Shown: one piece after another, positions 36,021 through 45,221 of the stretch
How positions within the stretch are numbered: position 1 is the stretch's first letter
How the letters are laid out: each line of letters begins with the position of its first letter
Source of the DNA: Faecalicatena orotica
GTDB taxonomy: Bacteria > Bacillota > Clostridia > Lachnospirales > Lachnospiraceae
DNA length: 64,000 nt
Reading direction: 5' to 3'
Assembly (NCBI RefSeq): GCF_003149245.1
Contig: NZ_QGDL01000008.1
Location: 201,488 to 265,487 of the forward strand
Program-made: the position numbers and the translations under genes
The notes under the pieces: generated by a model
The model's database searches: none
What the model was told of the DNA's origin: nothing
What the model saw: the letters and a program-made list of their open reading frames with translations, nothing else

Positions 36021-37967
36021 ATGAGATATAAGAAAAGAATACTGAGTATTTTGATTTCATTGTGCTTGGCGTTTAACATGATGACAGGAACGGTCTTAGC
36101 GGCTGATATAGCACCGCAGACACAAGTAACAAAGAATGGCACAACAGAATCAAAAGTGGCTATAGTGAATAGCACAACAGAGTTCTGGATAAATGTTGTC
36201 CATACGAATGATATTCATGCAAGAATTCTGGAAGATGACTGGAATCAGGTGATCGGACTTCCGAAAGTAAAAACCTATATCGACCAGGCATCACAGGGAA
36301 AGGACTTATCGCTGGTTCTGGACGGAGGAGATACATTCCACGGGCAGTCCATTGCCACCCTTGTACGGGGCGAGTCAGCAGCGAAAGTACTGGCAGCCTG
36401 TGGATATGATGCAATGGCAGCGGGAAACCATGACTGGAATTATGGGAAAGACCGTCTGAAAGAACTGGAAAATATCGTCAGACAAAATGGCAGCCCGGAA
36501 TTTTCCATCCTTGCAGGAAATGTAGTCAATGAAGACGGAAGTATGTTTTTTGACCGGCAGTATCTTACAAAGGAAGTCGTAAAAGATGGTAAAACATTAA
36601 AAATAGGAGTATTCGGGGTGATCGACCCGGCGATTTATAATGCAACTGCACCGGGGAATGTGGAAGGACTTCAATTTACGGATATGACAGTTTATGCACA
36701 GAAAGCAGCGGCAGAACTGAAAGCACAGGGATGCCAGATCGTGGTTGGTATGGCTCACTGTATTAACCCGAAAGGGCTGGCTTCTTCTGTGGATAGTGTG
36801 AATCTGTGGATTGCAGGGCATGAACATACAACCATCAATGAGGCAGTTACAAGACCGGACGGTGGTACAGCACTGGTTGTTGAGACAGGATATAATCTGT
36901 GGAATTTTGGAAATGTAGATATAAGCTGTACATTGGATGCAGATGGAAATCTTGCAGAAGACATCAAAATGACAGAAAATCTGGTGGATTATAATACAGG
37001 CAAGGCTCTGGATGCGGACCCGGGAGTGCAGGCTCTCTTAGATGGAATTACAGAAGAGCAGAAAACGATACTTTCCCAGCCGGCAGGCTATGCCCCGGAA
37101 GATCTGGACGGGGTATGGGAGCATATCAGAATCGGTGAGACAACGATGGGACGGGCTGTTACGGATGCATATCTTCTGGCTACAGGAGCAGACATTGCAT
37201 TTGAAAATGCAGGCGGTATCCGCGCTTCAATCGAAAAGGGAGCGGTTACATATCAGAATGTGCTGGATGTATCACCTTATGGAAACTATATTGTGACAAA
37301 AGAACTTAGCGGCAAGGAAATTTTAGAAATACTCGAAACATCACTGGATATCATGAAAGCAAATATAGAAGCAAATGAAAAAGGTGACTATGACGGATGG
37401 CCGGATAACAGTGGAAATACACTGCAGGCAGGCGGAATAGAGGTGAAGTATAACCTGTCTCTGGAGAAGGGAAGCAGGATTCTGGGCGTGCTCGTCCAGG
37501 GGGAAGCGGTTCAGGGGGATAAAATGTATACTGTTGCGATGAACAATTATCTGCCAAATGACACCAGTGATTATCCCCAGTTCGAAGGAAAGGCCAATCT
37601 GCATGAATATCAGGCATGTGAGGACGCGCTGGCGGCATACTTAAGTCAGCCGGAGAATGTGGTGCTTGAGGGGATTAGCCGTGCACGGCTGGTTGCAACC
37701 AACGAGAAGCCGGCAGTAGATGAGAAACCAGGACAAGATGGAAATGATAATCAGGAGGGCAGTAAGCCGAAGCCGGCGGTGCCTGCACCAGAAAATGAAA
37801 AAGCGCCGGATAACAAAACACCAAAAAACAAAACGCCAGATAACAAAATCAACAGTGTCAGGACCGGTGATGATGTAAATATCGAATTATACTTGCTGCT
37901 TACGCTTGCCGGAATCGGCGGAGCCGCTGCCACATTGAGAAAAAAATATGGAACACAGGGGAATTAG
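36021..37967 (+). CDS. Secreted, wall-anchored 5'-nucleotidase / bifunctional metallophosphatase
   Basis: The 648-residue protein begins with a signal peptide (RILSILISLCLAFNMMTGTVLAAD). The metallophosphatase domain has NVVHTNDIHARI, LDGGDTFHGQS, AAGNHDWNYG and IAGHEHTT (metal ligands D, H, N). The 5'-nucleotidase C-terminal domain has FENAGGIRASIEKG and YGNYIV. A Pro/Asn/Lys-rich linker (~580-615) precedes VRTGDD, a hydrophobic segment and RKKYG, a sorting-like anchor. It would remove phosphate from extracellular nucleotides, feeding purine salvage or making adenosine. ATG 36021 follows AGGAGAG. It is alone on its transcript as far as seen. Confidence 0.92.
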   Translation: MRYKKRILSILISLCLAFNMMTGTVLAADIAPQTQVTKNGTTESKVAIVNSTTEFWINVVHTNDIHARILEDDWNQVIGLPKVKTYIDQASQGKDLSLVLDGGDTFHGQSIATLVRGESAAKVLAACGYDAMAAGNHDWNYGKDRLKELENIVRQNGSPEFSILAGNVVNEDGSMFFDRQYLTKEVVKDGKTLKIGVFGVIDPAIYNATAPGNVEGLQFTDMTVYAQKAAAELKAQGCQIVVGMAHCINPKGLASSVDSVNLWIAGHEHTTINEAVTRPDGGTALVVETGYNLWNFGNVDISCTLDADGNLAEDIKMTENLVDYNTGKALDADPGVQALLDGITEEQKTILSQPAGYAPEDLDGVWEHIRIGETTMGRAVTDAYLLATGADIAFENAGGIRASIEKGAVTYQNVLDVSPYGNYIVTKELSGKEILEILETSLDIMKANIEANEKGDYDGWPDNSGNTLQAGGIEVKYNLSLEKGSRILGVLVQGEAVQGDKMYTVAMNNYLPNDTSDYPQFEGKANLHEYQACEDALAAYLSQPENVVLEGISRARLVATNEKPAVDEKPGQDGNDNQEGSKPKPAVPAPENEKAPDNKTPKNKTPDNKINSVRTGDDVNIELYLLLTLAGIGGAAATLRKKYGTQGN

Positions 37968-38012
37968 AGTAACTGTTCAAATCCTGCCTGATTTCTAATG
38001 CGAAAAATTTGC

Positions 38013-38041
38013 TTGACAAATGCCTACGCGGATGATAGACT
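38013..38041 (+). promoter_or_regulatory. Promoter of the PTS gene
   Basis: TTGACA (38013-38018) and TAGACT (38036-38041) lie 17 bases apart. Transcription should begin near 38048, immediately before the antiterminator hairpin. Confidence 0.75.
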
Positions 38042-38051
38042 CAATCTCAGA

Positions 38052-38127
38052 TATAGTATGTAACTCATTAGAGGCATTCACTATACATAACATTTTGGAT
38101 GTTTATGTGTATGGATGCCCTTTTTTT
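38052..38127 (+). promoter_or_regulatory. PRD-type antiterminator (RAT) and overlapping terminator
   Basis: Two exclusive folds are visible. TATAGT 38052-38057 can pair with ACTATA 38080-38085 (antiterminator-like). Alternatively the stretch from GGCAT at 38073 pairs with the region ending ATGCC at 38119, a long terminator stem followed by seven T at 38121-38127. The overlap is the design used by GlcT/LicT. The gene at 40452 encodes such an antiterminator. Confidence 0.65.
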
Positions 38128-38209
38128 GATTATTTCTAGCATCAAGATCGTACGCTGTCAAATACATAAACGTCCTGACAATCATAATAGTAAAAGGAGA
38201 GAACAAGTT

Positions 38210-40432
38210 ATGAAAGACAAGATTTTTGGTGTTTTGCAGCGTGTGGGCAGAAGTTTTATGCTCCCTATCGCAATTCTCCCGGTAGCAGGGCTCCTGCTTG
38301 GTATCGGGAGTTCGTTTACGAATGAGACGACGATTGCTATGTATGGACTGGAAGGCATACTGGGAACCGGGACGATTTTGAATGGGCTGCTTGTGATTAT
38401 GAACAAGGTCGGCAGTATTGTGTTTGACAATCTTCCGTTGATTTTTGCGGTAGGTGTCGCAATCGGTATGGCAAAGAAGGAAAAAGAAGTATCCGCCCTG
38501 TCTGCCGTGATTGCTTATTTTGTTATGAACACCGCGATCAATGCTATGCTGGTGATTAATGGGGAACTGTCAAAGACCGGGGAGATTGCAGCGGATGTTC
38601 TGGACGGAACGATTGCTTCTTCCTGCGGGATTCAGACTTTACAAATGGGTGTGTTCGGCGGTATTATTGTAGGACTGGGAGTTGCAGCCTTACATAACCG
38701 GTTTTATAAGATCACTCTTCCGAATGCACTTTCATTCTTTGGCGGAACCAGATTTGTACCGATAATTTCTACAATTGTATATATGTTTGTCGGGATTGCC
38801 CTTTATTTTATCTGGCCTACAGTACAGAATGGAATCTATGCGCTTGGCGGACTTGTGACGGGCAGCGGTTATGCGGGCACATTAATTTTCGGTCTGATTA
38901 AGAGGGCACTGATACCGTTCGGACTGCACCATGTGTTTTACATGCCTTTCTGGCAGACGGCTGTGGGCGGCACGATGGAGGTCGCAGGCCAGATGGTTCA
39001 GGGCGGACAGAATATTTTCTTCGCACAGCTGGCTGATTCTGCGAATGTGGCTCATTTTAGTGCAGATGCGACAAGATATTTTTCGGGCGAATTTATTTTT
39101 ATGATTTTTGGACTGCCGGGTGCGGCACTGGCTATGTTCCGCTGTGCAAAGCCGGAGAAGAGAAGAGCCGCAGGAGGCCTTCTTCTGTCCGCGGCACTGG
39201 CATGTATGATGACGGGTATTACGGAACCGATTGAATTTTCTTTCCTGTTTGTGGCACCGGCATTGTTTGCGGTGCAGGTAGTGCTGGCAGGTTCCGCTTA
39301 TATGATCGCACATATGCTCAATATCGCAGTTGGTCTGACATTTTCGGGCGGTCTTCTGGATTTCTTCCTGTTTGGGATTTTACAGGGAAATGAGAAGACG
39401 AGCTGGATTAGGGTTATCCCTGTCGGGATTATCTATTTCTTCCTGTATTACTTTATCTTTACATTCCTGATCAAGAGGTTTAACCTGAAGACACCGGGGC
39501 GTGAAGATGACGATGCAGAGACAAAGCTGTACACAAAGGCTGATGTAAATGCACGCAGGGAAAACAAAAACAGCAGTGATGGTGAAGTACAGAACGAGGA
39601 TGCTCTCAGTCTGACAATCACAAAAGGTCTTGGCGGAAAGAAAAATATCAGTGATGTGGACTGCTGTGCGACAAGACTTCGCTGTACAGTTCTGGATCCT
39701 GACAAGGTAAATGACGCTCTGTTGAAATCGACGGGGGCATCCGGCGTAGTGCATAAAGGAAGCGGCGTGCAGATCATCTATGGCCCCCATGTAACTGTCA
39801 TTAAGTCAAATCTGGAAGACTATCTGGAGAGCGCGCCTGATGAGGTGTATGAAGATTCCAGTGATGGTGAGGATGCAGCAGAGAGAGGAACTTCATGTGA
39901 AAGTAATAAAAAAGGAAGTAATGAGAAGGAAAATAATGCTGAAAATGCTGACAAAGGGGCAGAACCGGCAAGGACGGTCATAATTTCCAGCCCGGTCAAA
40001 GGGATTGCAGCAGATCTGTCAACAGCACCTGACGAAGCCTTTGCAGGCAGAATGATGGGAGACGGTGCGGTTGTGACACCGACAGAACCGATTGTCAGTG
40101 CACCGGAGGACGGCGAGGTATGTTTTGTATTTGAAACAAAGCATGCGATCGGATTCATGACAGATACCGGGGTCAGCCTCCTCATCCATATCGGGATCGA
40201 TACGGTTAAGCTCAACGGAAAAGGATTTGAGGCACTGGTGGAAAACGGGCAGAAAGTCAGAAAGGGAGAGCCAATGCTGAAGCTTGATCTGGATTATCTG
40301 AAGGAAAATGCTCCGTCTGTTGTTTCACCGGTCCTGTGCACCGAGCTTGAGGATAATCAGAAGGTCCGTCTGTTAAAGAGCGGGGCAATAGATGAAGGAG
40401 AAGCGCTGTTTGCCATAGATATTTTTGAATAA
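38210..40432 (+). CDS. ptsG: PTS transporter EIICBA, glucose family
   Basis: The 740-residue fused enzyme II brings in sugar with phosphorylation. IIC (~1-420) has the N-terminal VGRSFMLPIAILPVAGLLLGIG and FGLHHVFYMPFW motifs. IIB has the phospho-Cys in DCCATRLR (~485). An acidic/Asn-rich linker leads to IIA (~600-740) with KHAIGFM and HIGIDTVKLNGKGF (His ~659). The order IIC-IIB-IIA is that of glucose/N-acetylglucosamine enzymes; substrate choice is inferred as glucose. ATG 38210 follows AAAGGAGAG; the frame from 38099 runs through the terminator stem. It is controlled by the RAT/terminator upstream and by the adjacent PRD gene. Confidence 0.9.
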   Translation: MKDKIFGVLQRVGRSFMLPIAILPVAGLLLGIGSSFTNETTIAMYGLEGILGTGTILNGLLVIMNKVGSIVFDNLPLIFAVGVAIGMAKKEKEVSALSAVIAYFVMNTAINAMLVINGELSKTGEIAADVLDGTIASSCGIQTLQMGVFGGIIVGLGVAALHNRFYKITLPNALSFFGGTRFVPIISTIVYMFVGIALYFIWPTVQNGIYALGGLVTGSGYAGTLIFGLIKRALIPFGLHHVFYMPFWQTAVGGTMEVAGQMVQGGQNIFFAQLADSANVAHFSADATRYFSGEFIFMIFGLPGAALAMFRCAKPEKRRAAGGLLLSAALACMMTGITEPIEFSFLFVAPALFAVQVVLAGSAYMIAHMLNIAVGLTFSGGLLDFFLFGILQGNEKTSWIRVIPVGIIYFFLYYFIFTFLIKRFNLKTPGREDDDAETKLYTKADVNARRENKNSSDGEVQNEDALSLTITKGLGGKKNISDVDCCATRLRCTVLDPDKVNDALLKSTGASGVVHKGSGVQIIYGPHVTVIKSNLEDYLESAPDEVYEDSSDGEDAAERGTSCESNKKGSNEKENNAENADKGAEPARTVIISSPVKGIAADLSTAPDEAFAGRMMGDGAVVTPTEPIVSAPEDGEVCFVFETKHAIGFMTDTGVSLLIHIGIDTVKLNGKGFEALVENGQKVRKGEPMLKLDLDYLKENAPSVVSPVLCTELEDNQKVRLLKSGAIDEGEALFAIDIFE

Positions 40433-40451
40433 CAAAAGTGGGTGGTGAGAT

Positions 40452-41282
40452 ATGTATAGAATAAGGAAGATTTTGAATCACAATACGATTCTTGTAATCA
40501 AGATGGATGACAATAAGGAATACCTGCTCATGGGAAAAGGGGCCGGATTCAGCAAAAAGGTCGGGGAGCGTATTGAAAAGCGGTCGGAGGATACGGTGTA
40601 TTCCCTGCAGAAACTGACCGACCGCGGGGAGGCGAGAGAGATTATCAAGTCTGTCTCCCCGGTTTGTCTGGAACTGGCAAATGACGTGCTCAATGAAGCG
40701 GAAAGGGAATTCGGAAAAATTGACCGGGCGATTCTGTTTCCTATGGCAGACCATATTGAATATGCCGTCAGACGTATCAAAAACCACGAACAGATCAGTA
40801 ATCCGCTGACGGAGGATATCCGTGTCCTGTTTTACAAGGAGTACAAGGTGGCACAGTGCATGATACCTCTGCTTCAGGGGAGGATGAAAGTAGAGATTGA
40901 CGAACACGAAGTGGGCTATATTGCCCTTCATATTCATTCCGCGATTAATGATGAAAAAGTATCTCAGGCTATGATGATTACCCGTGCAGTTCGGGAGTGC
41001 ATTACGCTGGTGGAAGAACAGACATCGAGGAAGATAGATGTTATGTCCCTGGCCTATAACCGACTGATGAACCATGTGCGCTATATGGTTGCCCGGGCTC
41101 TGAACAATGAGCGCCTGAAGCTGAACATGAATGATTACATGGAGGTTAAATTCCCGGAGGCGTTCCGGACCGCAGCTATGATTTGTGATGAGGTGGGGCG
41201 CAGCCTGAAATGCCAGTTAGATGAGGTCGAAATCGGGTATCTGGCTATGCATATCGAACGGGTCGTCAATGATGAAATGTAA
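40452..41282 (+). CDS. glcT: PRD-containing transcription antiterminator (GlcT/LicT type)
   Basis: The 276-residue protein has an N-terminal RNA-binding domain (YRIRKILNHNTILVIKMDDN... LLMGKGAGFSKKVGE, residues ~1-60) and two PTS regulation domains (~70-165 and ~170-276) with paired His: ADHIEYAV and LHIHSAI in PRD1, and NHVRYMV and MHIERVV in PRD2. Such proteins bind the RAT hairpin and block the terminator when sugar is present. The target is most likely the EIICBA gene immediately upstream, an unusual order since glcT usually precedes ptsG. It starts 19 bases after the PTS stop, so it is in the same transcript and may amplify its own expression. Confidence 0.88.
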   Translation: MYRIRKILNHNTILVIKMDDNKEYLLMGKGAGFSKKVGERIEKRSEDTVYSLQKLTDRGEAREIIKSVSPVCLELANDVLNEAEREFGKIDRAILFPMADHIEYAVRRIKNHEQISNPLTEDIRVLFYKEYKVAQCMIPLLQGRMKVEIDEHEVGYIALHIHSAINDEKVSQAMMITRAVRECITLVEEQTSRKIDVMSLAYNRLMNHVRYMVARALNNERLKLNMNDYMEVKFPEAFRTAAMICDEVGRSLKCQLDEVEIGYLAMHIERVVNDEM

Positions 41283-41304
41283 ATAAATTTATTCAAATAG
41301 TTTT

Positions 41305-41354
41305 GACCGGCAGATTCCTGTAATAATAAGGGGCCTGCCGGTCATTTTTATTTT
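41305..41354 (+). terminator. Terminator of the PTS operon
   Basis: GACCGGCAG (41305-41313) pairs with CTGCCGGTC (41335-41343), perfect 9 bp, followed by ATTTTTATTTT. Confidence 0.85.
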
Positions 41355-41471
41355 GACGGCTGGAGGATGTTTATATTAACTATAAGTTTATACACCAGTG
41401 ACATTTTGGAGATTCAAAAGTAAGAAACCAGGGGATACAATATTAATTAAGAAAGATTGGAGGGAAGCTAT

Positions 41472-42005
41472 ATGTCAGAATTAATTGCATTTTTTTCAAG
41501 AAAAGACGAAAACTACGTGAACGGGGAGATTAAGATCCTTGAGATTGGTAATACAGAAGTGGCAGCCGGCATGATTCAGGAGATTACCGGTGCGGACGTG
41601 TTCAAGATTGAACCACAGCAGGCATATTCAAAGAATTATAACGAATGTATTGCCGAGGCACAGGCGGATCAGAGGCGGAATGCCCGCCCGGAACTGAAAG
41701 GCTATCCGGACAGCCTTGAGAAGTACGAAACGATTTACCTATGTTTCCCCAATTATTGGAATACAATGCCGATGGCAGTATTTTCGTTTCTGGAGCATTT
41801 TGATTTCAACGGGAAAATAATAAAGCCTCTCTGTACCCACGAAGGGAGCGGAATGGGCAGCAGTGTAAAAGATATCAAGAAGTTGTGCCCCGGTGCAAAA
41901 GTGGAAGCAGGGCTGGCTGTACGTGGTGGTGCCGTAAACAGGGCGGAAAAAGATATCAAAAAATGGTGTGAACCAGTAAATGATGAACAGTATAAGGCTT
42001 TATAA
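41472..42005 (+). CDS. Flavodoxin family protein
   Basis: The ~177-residue protein starts MSELIAFFSRKDENYVNGEIK. It has a flavodoxin-like core with YETIYLCFPNYWNTMPMAVFSFLEHFDF (central strand and FMN loop) and CTHEGSGMGSSVKDIKKLCPGAK (second loop), typical of the flavodoxin_4 group. It should bind FMN and transfer electrons. The first ribosome-linked ATG is 41472 (GGAGGG upstream); the TTG frame from 41457 overlaps that site. It is followed 22 bases later by the CMD-like gene, likely co-transcribed. The convergent LysR at 42498 is a possible regulator. Confidence 0.85.
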   Translation: MSELIAFFSRKDENYVNGEIKILEIGNTEVAAGMIQEITGADVFKIEPQQAYSKNYNECIAEAQADQRRNARPELKGYPDSLEKYETIYLCFPNYWNTMPMAVFSFLEHFDFNGKIIKPLCTHEGSGMGSSVKDIKKLCPGAKVEAGLAVRGGAVNRAEKDIKKWCEPVNDEQYKAL

Positions 42006-42027
42006 TTCGGAAAGGCAGGCAGCTTAG

Positions 42028-42363
42028 ATGGAAAAAATTGTACAAACAGCAGGCAGAAACGCTCTTGGTGAATTTGCACCGGAGTTCGCACATTTCAATG
42101 ACGATGTTCTCTTTGGAGAAAACTGGAATAATCAGGATATTGACCATAAGACAAGATGCATCATTACAGTAGTAGCACTTATGTCATCTGGGATTACAGA
42201 TTCTTCTTTAAAATACCATCTTTCAAATGCAAAGACTGCGGGTGTAACACAAAAAGAAATCGCGGCAGTCATTACACACTGTGCGTTTTATGTAGGATGG
42301 CCGAAAGGCTGGGCTGTATTTAACATGGCGAAAGAAGTTTGGGGAGCTGAACGGGAAGTTTAA
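42028..42363 (+). CDS. Carboxymuconolactone decarboxylase (CMD)-like protein
   Basis: The 111-residue single-domain protein has the CMD core KTRCIITVVALMSSGITDSSLKYHLSNAKTAGVT, an active-site-like THCAFYVGWPKGW, and a C-terminal helix. CMD-like proteins often act as alkylhydroperoxidase-type Cys proteins; here only one Cys is in the HCAFYVG loop, and the usual CxxC pair is absent. Its role is probably redox or detoxification with the flavodoxin upstream (inferred). Confidence 0.85.
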   Translation: MEKIVQTAGRNALGEFAPEFAHFNDDVLFGENWNNQDIDHKTRCIITVVALMSSGITDSSLKYHLSNAKTAGVTQKEIAAVITHCAFYVGWPKGWAVFNMAKEVWGAEREV

Positions 42364-42497
42364 AAAAGTATATTAATCGTTTGTTCATACCGTTTGTAAA
42401 ACGTATGAAAAACAATAATTTAATGGAAAAACTAGATGAGTCAGGTGAAATACACAACTTAAAAGAATATTTAAACGAAAAACAAAGAACATAAAAA

Positions 42498-43373
42498 TCA
42501 AGGGAGAGCAACGTACTGTTTTTGCGTATACGAAATAAACTCCCTCACAGCAATTGAAGTACGTTTTCTATCCTTTACAGCGATTCCAAGCGTACGGTAG
42601 TAGGGGTGAGCAGTCCTTTTGGGAATTACCCGGAAACTGGTTCTAGACACCACTAATTCCGGAAGGATTGCAATACCCAGACCATTCTCAACCATAGAAA
42701 GGACTGTATTATCTTCTTTCGAAGAATATTTGATATTTGGTGATATATGGTTTGCTTTGAAAATGATCTGGCTGTCATTATCATTGCCTTCATCCAGATA
42801 AATAAAAGGTTCGTTTTTCAGGGATTCTATCGGGAAAAACGGCTCACCAGCCAAAGGATGATCTTCTGGAAGAATGACAAATAACTTGTCTTTCTTTAAG
42901 GTGATAGTCTCAAAATTGGTAATATTTTGAATTGCAAAAAGGCCAATATCAAATTGTCCTGCAGAAAGACCTTCTTCTACTTCAGTAAAATCTCCTTCTG
43001 AAATCTCAAAAGTGATATTGGGGTATAATTCTTGGAATCCTTTTATCAGAGGAGGAAGAATATAGCATCCAATAGAATGAAATGATCCAATACGTATCGT
43101 ACCCTGGACAAGACCGTGTAACTGGTTGATTTGTTCAGCAAGTGCGTGATGGTCGTTGATTATATTCTGAATATAGGGAAGCAGAATTTCACCCTCAGTT
43201 GTAAGAGAGACCCCGGAGCGGCTGCGCAGTAATAAAACGGTTCCCAGTTCATTTTCCAGAGAGTGTATTACCTGGCTGACGGCAGACTGCGTATATCCAA
43301 TGTGATCTGCTACTTTGGTGAAACTGCCAAGTTCAATTGTTTTTAGTAGTATATCGTATTTGGAAAGATTCAT
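42498..43373 (-). CDS. LysR family transcriptional regulator
   Basis: The 291-residue protein has the HTH YDILLKTIELGSFTKVADHIGYTQ then SAVSQVIHSLENELG, followed by the co-inducer domain (GTIRIGSFHSIGCYILPPLI, FDIGLFAI). AAAGG lies before the ATG on the minus strand. It is convergent with the flavodoxin/CMD pair at 41472-42363 and downstream of the FMN reductase at 43489; either may be a target. A terminator separates it from the latter. Confidence 0.92.
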   Translation of the reverse strand: MNLSKYDILLKTIELGSFTKVADHIGYTQSAVSQVIHSLENELGTVLLLRSRSGVSLTTEGEILLPYIQNIINDHHALAEQINQLHGLVQGTIRIGSFHSIGCYILPPLIKGFQELYPNITFEISEGDFTEVEEGLSAGQFDIGLFAIQNITNFETITLKKDKLFVILPEDHPLAGEPFFPIESLKNEPFIYLDEGNDNDSQIIFKANHISPNIKYSSKEDNTVLSMVENGLGIAILPELVVSRTSFRVIPKRTAHPYYRTLGIAVKDRKRTSIAVREFISYTQKQYVALP

Positions 43374-43437
43374 AATAAATCCTTTCTGATAAACATAAAT
43401 ACAGGTTACAAATTATTATAACACTGCACAAAAAATA

Positions 43438-43467
43438 TGCAATATTCGAATTGAGACGAATATTGCA
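43438..43467 (-). terminator. Terminator of the FMN reductase gene (perfect 11-bp palindrome)
   Basis: TGCAATATTCG (43438-43448) and CGAATATTGCA (43457-43467) are perfect inverted repeats with an 8-base loop. On the minus strand the stem is followed by TATTTTTTG. Confidence 0.82.
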
Positions 43468-43488
43468 TAAGGGAAATCTTTTATTATT

Positions 43489-44028
43489 CTAGACGAGGGA
43501 CTGGCCTAATATCTTCGCAGCTTTGGGATAATCACTGTTTTCGATATCTTCCCTGGTGTACATGCCTATTGCCTGGATAGATCCAAGATCTTCCCAGTGA
43601 AGGTACTGGCAGATATTTAGGTAGTGTTGGTAAAGTGCATCTAAGGTCCAACTGTCAGTATCTCCGCATGCAGCTAAAAGAACCGCTTTCTTTTTCAGGC
43701 TGCGAAGGGCTGTGTTATTGGCATAGAAACGGTCAATGACCATTTTCATTTGGGAACTCATTCCAAAATAGTATAAGGGAGTCACGAACACGACACAATC
43801 GGCATTTTTCAGGAGTGGGTTTAGTGTTTCCATTCCATCTTTATAAATGCATCCATTTTCTGTAGTACGGCAATGATTACAGCCGGTACAAGGATGAAGC
43901 TCTTCTTTACAGACATGGAAAGTAGTGATGTTATGACCGACAGAAGCAGCACCTTCTGTAAATTTGTCGCGCAACAATGCAGTTGTTCCCCTGGTATGTG
44001 GACTTCCATTAATTACTAGAATATTCAT
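43489..44028 (-). CDS. NADPH-dependent FMN reductase / flavodoxin-like protein
   Basis: The 179-residue protein begins MNILVINGSPHTRGTTALLRDKF, the FMN phosphate loop of the NADPH-dependent FMN reductase (flavodoxin_2) group. A CTGCNHCRTTENGCIYKD Cys-rich segment follows, then VVFVTPLYYFGMSSQMKMVIDRFY. This is the iron-sulfur-flavoprotein-like type that reduces quinones or acts in electron transfer. Strong AAAGGAGGT lies upstream of the ATG. It is monocistronic, with a hairpin terminator downstream. Confidence 0.87.
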   Translation of the reverse strand: MNILVINGSPHTRGTTALLRDKFTEGAASVGHNITTFHVCKEELHPCTGCNHCRTTENGCIYKDGMETLNPLLKNADCVVFVTPLYYFGMSSQMKMVIDRFYANNTALRSLKKKAVLLAACGDTDSWTLDALYQHYLNICQYLHWEDLGSIQAIGMYTREDIENSDYPKAAKILGQSLV

Positions 44029-44127
44029 GATTAAGACCTCCTTTTAAAATTATCATAACGGTAAACAGTCAAAAAGTAAAATTAGAAAATGACATATATA
44101 GCATAAGAAAATCTAATGCAAATATTA

Positions 44128-44155
44128 TTGACATAAGAAAAAGGTTAATGATAAA
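44128..44155 (+). promoter_or_regulatory. Promoter before proC
   Basis: TTGACA at 44128-44133 is followed 16 bases later by GATAAA at 44150-44155, a weak -10. It lies about 40 bases before ATG 44198. Confidence 0.45.
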
Positions 44156-44197
44156 GTGGGAGAAAATCAGGTGGCAAAATTTGAAAGGAGCGGAAAA

Positions 44198-44980
44198 ATG
44201 AAATTAGGGACAATTGGATGCGGAAACATGGCAAAAGCTATTCTGGGAGGTATTATTGGTAAAGGGCTGATTTGTCCGGAAGATATTATTGCAGCTGATC
44301 TATACGTACCGGGGCTTGAGGCAGCAAGAAAAAGCCTTGGAATTAATGTGACTACGGATAATAAAGAGGCAGCAAAAGCAGACGTAGTAGTGATCGCCAT
44401 AAAATCAGAATATTATAAGAGTGTAATTGAAGAAATTAAGGATGTTGTAAGTGAGGATACTATATTTTGGACAATGGCACCTGGAATTACATTTGCTGAC
44501 ATAGAGAATTTCTTCGGAAGAAAAATAAAAGCAGTGCGTACGATGCCAAATACTCCGGCAATGGTGGGAGCAGGAGTTACTGCGGTTACACCAAATGAGC
44601 AGGTCACGGAAGAAGAAGCAAAGTACATATGTGAATTGATCGGAGGTTTTGGAACTGCTGAGAAAATTCCTGAATGTTTGATGGATGCCACAATTCCTGT
44701 ATCGGGAAGTTCACCGGCAATGGCATTTATGTTTATTGAGGCAATGGCAGATGGTGCAGTCAGAGAAGGATTTTCCAGAGAACAGGCATACAGATTGTGT
44801 GCGCAGACTGTACTGGGAAGTGCCCGGATGGTACTTGAAACAGGGAAACATCCGGGTGAATTGAAAGATATGGTATGTACACCTGGGGGAATAACAATTG
44901 AACTGGTGAAAAAATTAGAACAGTTCGGATTTAGGAATGCCGTAATGGAAGGAATGGAAGTCTGTACAAAGTGCATCTGA
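44198..44980 (+). CDS. proC: Pyrroline-5-carboxylate reductase
   Basis: The 260-residue protein has an N-terminal NAD(P)-binding motif (LGTIGCGNMAKAILGG), TMPNTPAMVGAGVTAV, and the P5CR signature VSGSSPAMAFMFIEAMADGAV then REGFSREQAY. It reduces pyrroline-5-carboxylate to proline with NADPH, the last step of proline synthesis. ATG 44198 follows GAAAGGAG; the longer frame from 44156 runs through that site. It is monocistronic; no proA or proB is nearby. Confidence 0.95.
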   Translation: MKLGTIGCGNMAKAILGGIIGKGLICPEDIIAADLYVPGLEAARKSLGINVTTDNKEAAKADVVVIAIKSEYYKSVIEEIKDVVSEDTIFWTMAPGITFADIENFFGRKIKAVRTMPNTPAMVGAGVTAVTPNEQVTEEEAKYICELIGGFGTAEKIPECLMDATIPVSGSSPAMAFMFIEAMADGAVREGFSREQAYRLCAQTVLGSARMVLETGKHPGELKDMVCTPGGITIELVKKLEQFGFRNAVMEGMEVCTKCI

Positions 44981-45100
44981 TAGCTTGGAAGTTATCTGTC
45001 AGATGAAAGCAGGCAAGGAGAGTGCAGTATTCCAATCGAGCGTGCAGAAGCATTCTATGAGTATATGACTCATAAAGAGCTGTATTTAGGGAAAGGGGAT

Positions 45101-45169
45101 ATTCTAAGGGGATGCGCCAGCGGGTAAGCATGACGCGGGCACTGATCAGCAATCCGAGTCTACAGTTTA
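45101..45169 (+). pseudogene. Fragment of an ABC exporter ATPase
   Basis: A short frame reads YSKGMRQRVSMTRALISNP, almost the same as the signature region of the ATPase at 32847 (YSKGMRQRASMARALISNP). The homology starts abruptly and is lost within ~70 bases, with no Walker motifs nearby. It is a relic of a duplicated exporter gene. The rest of 44981-45221 holds no gene. Confidence 0.7.
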
Positions 45170-45221
45170 CGAAATATGTCATTATCACGGGGCTACACCG
45201 GATAGTTGATTTTCACGATAC

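Noticed and set aside
42408-42497. 29-codon ORF after the CMD-like gene
   Set aside because: It has no ribosome site, low-complexity sequence and no recognised motif.
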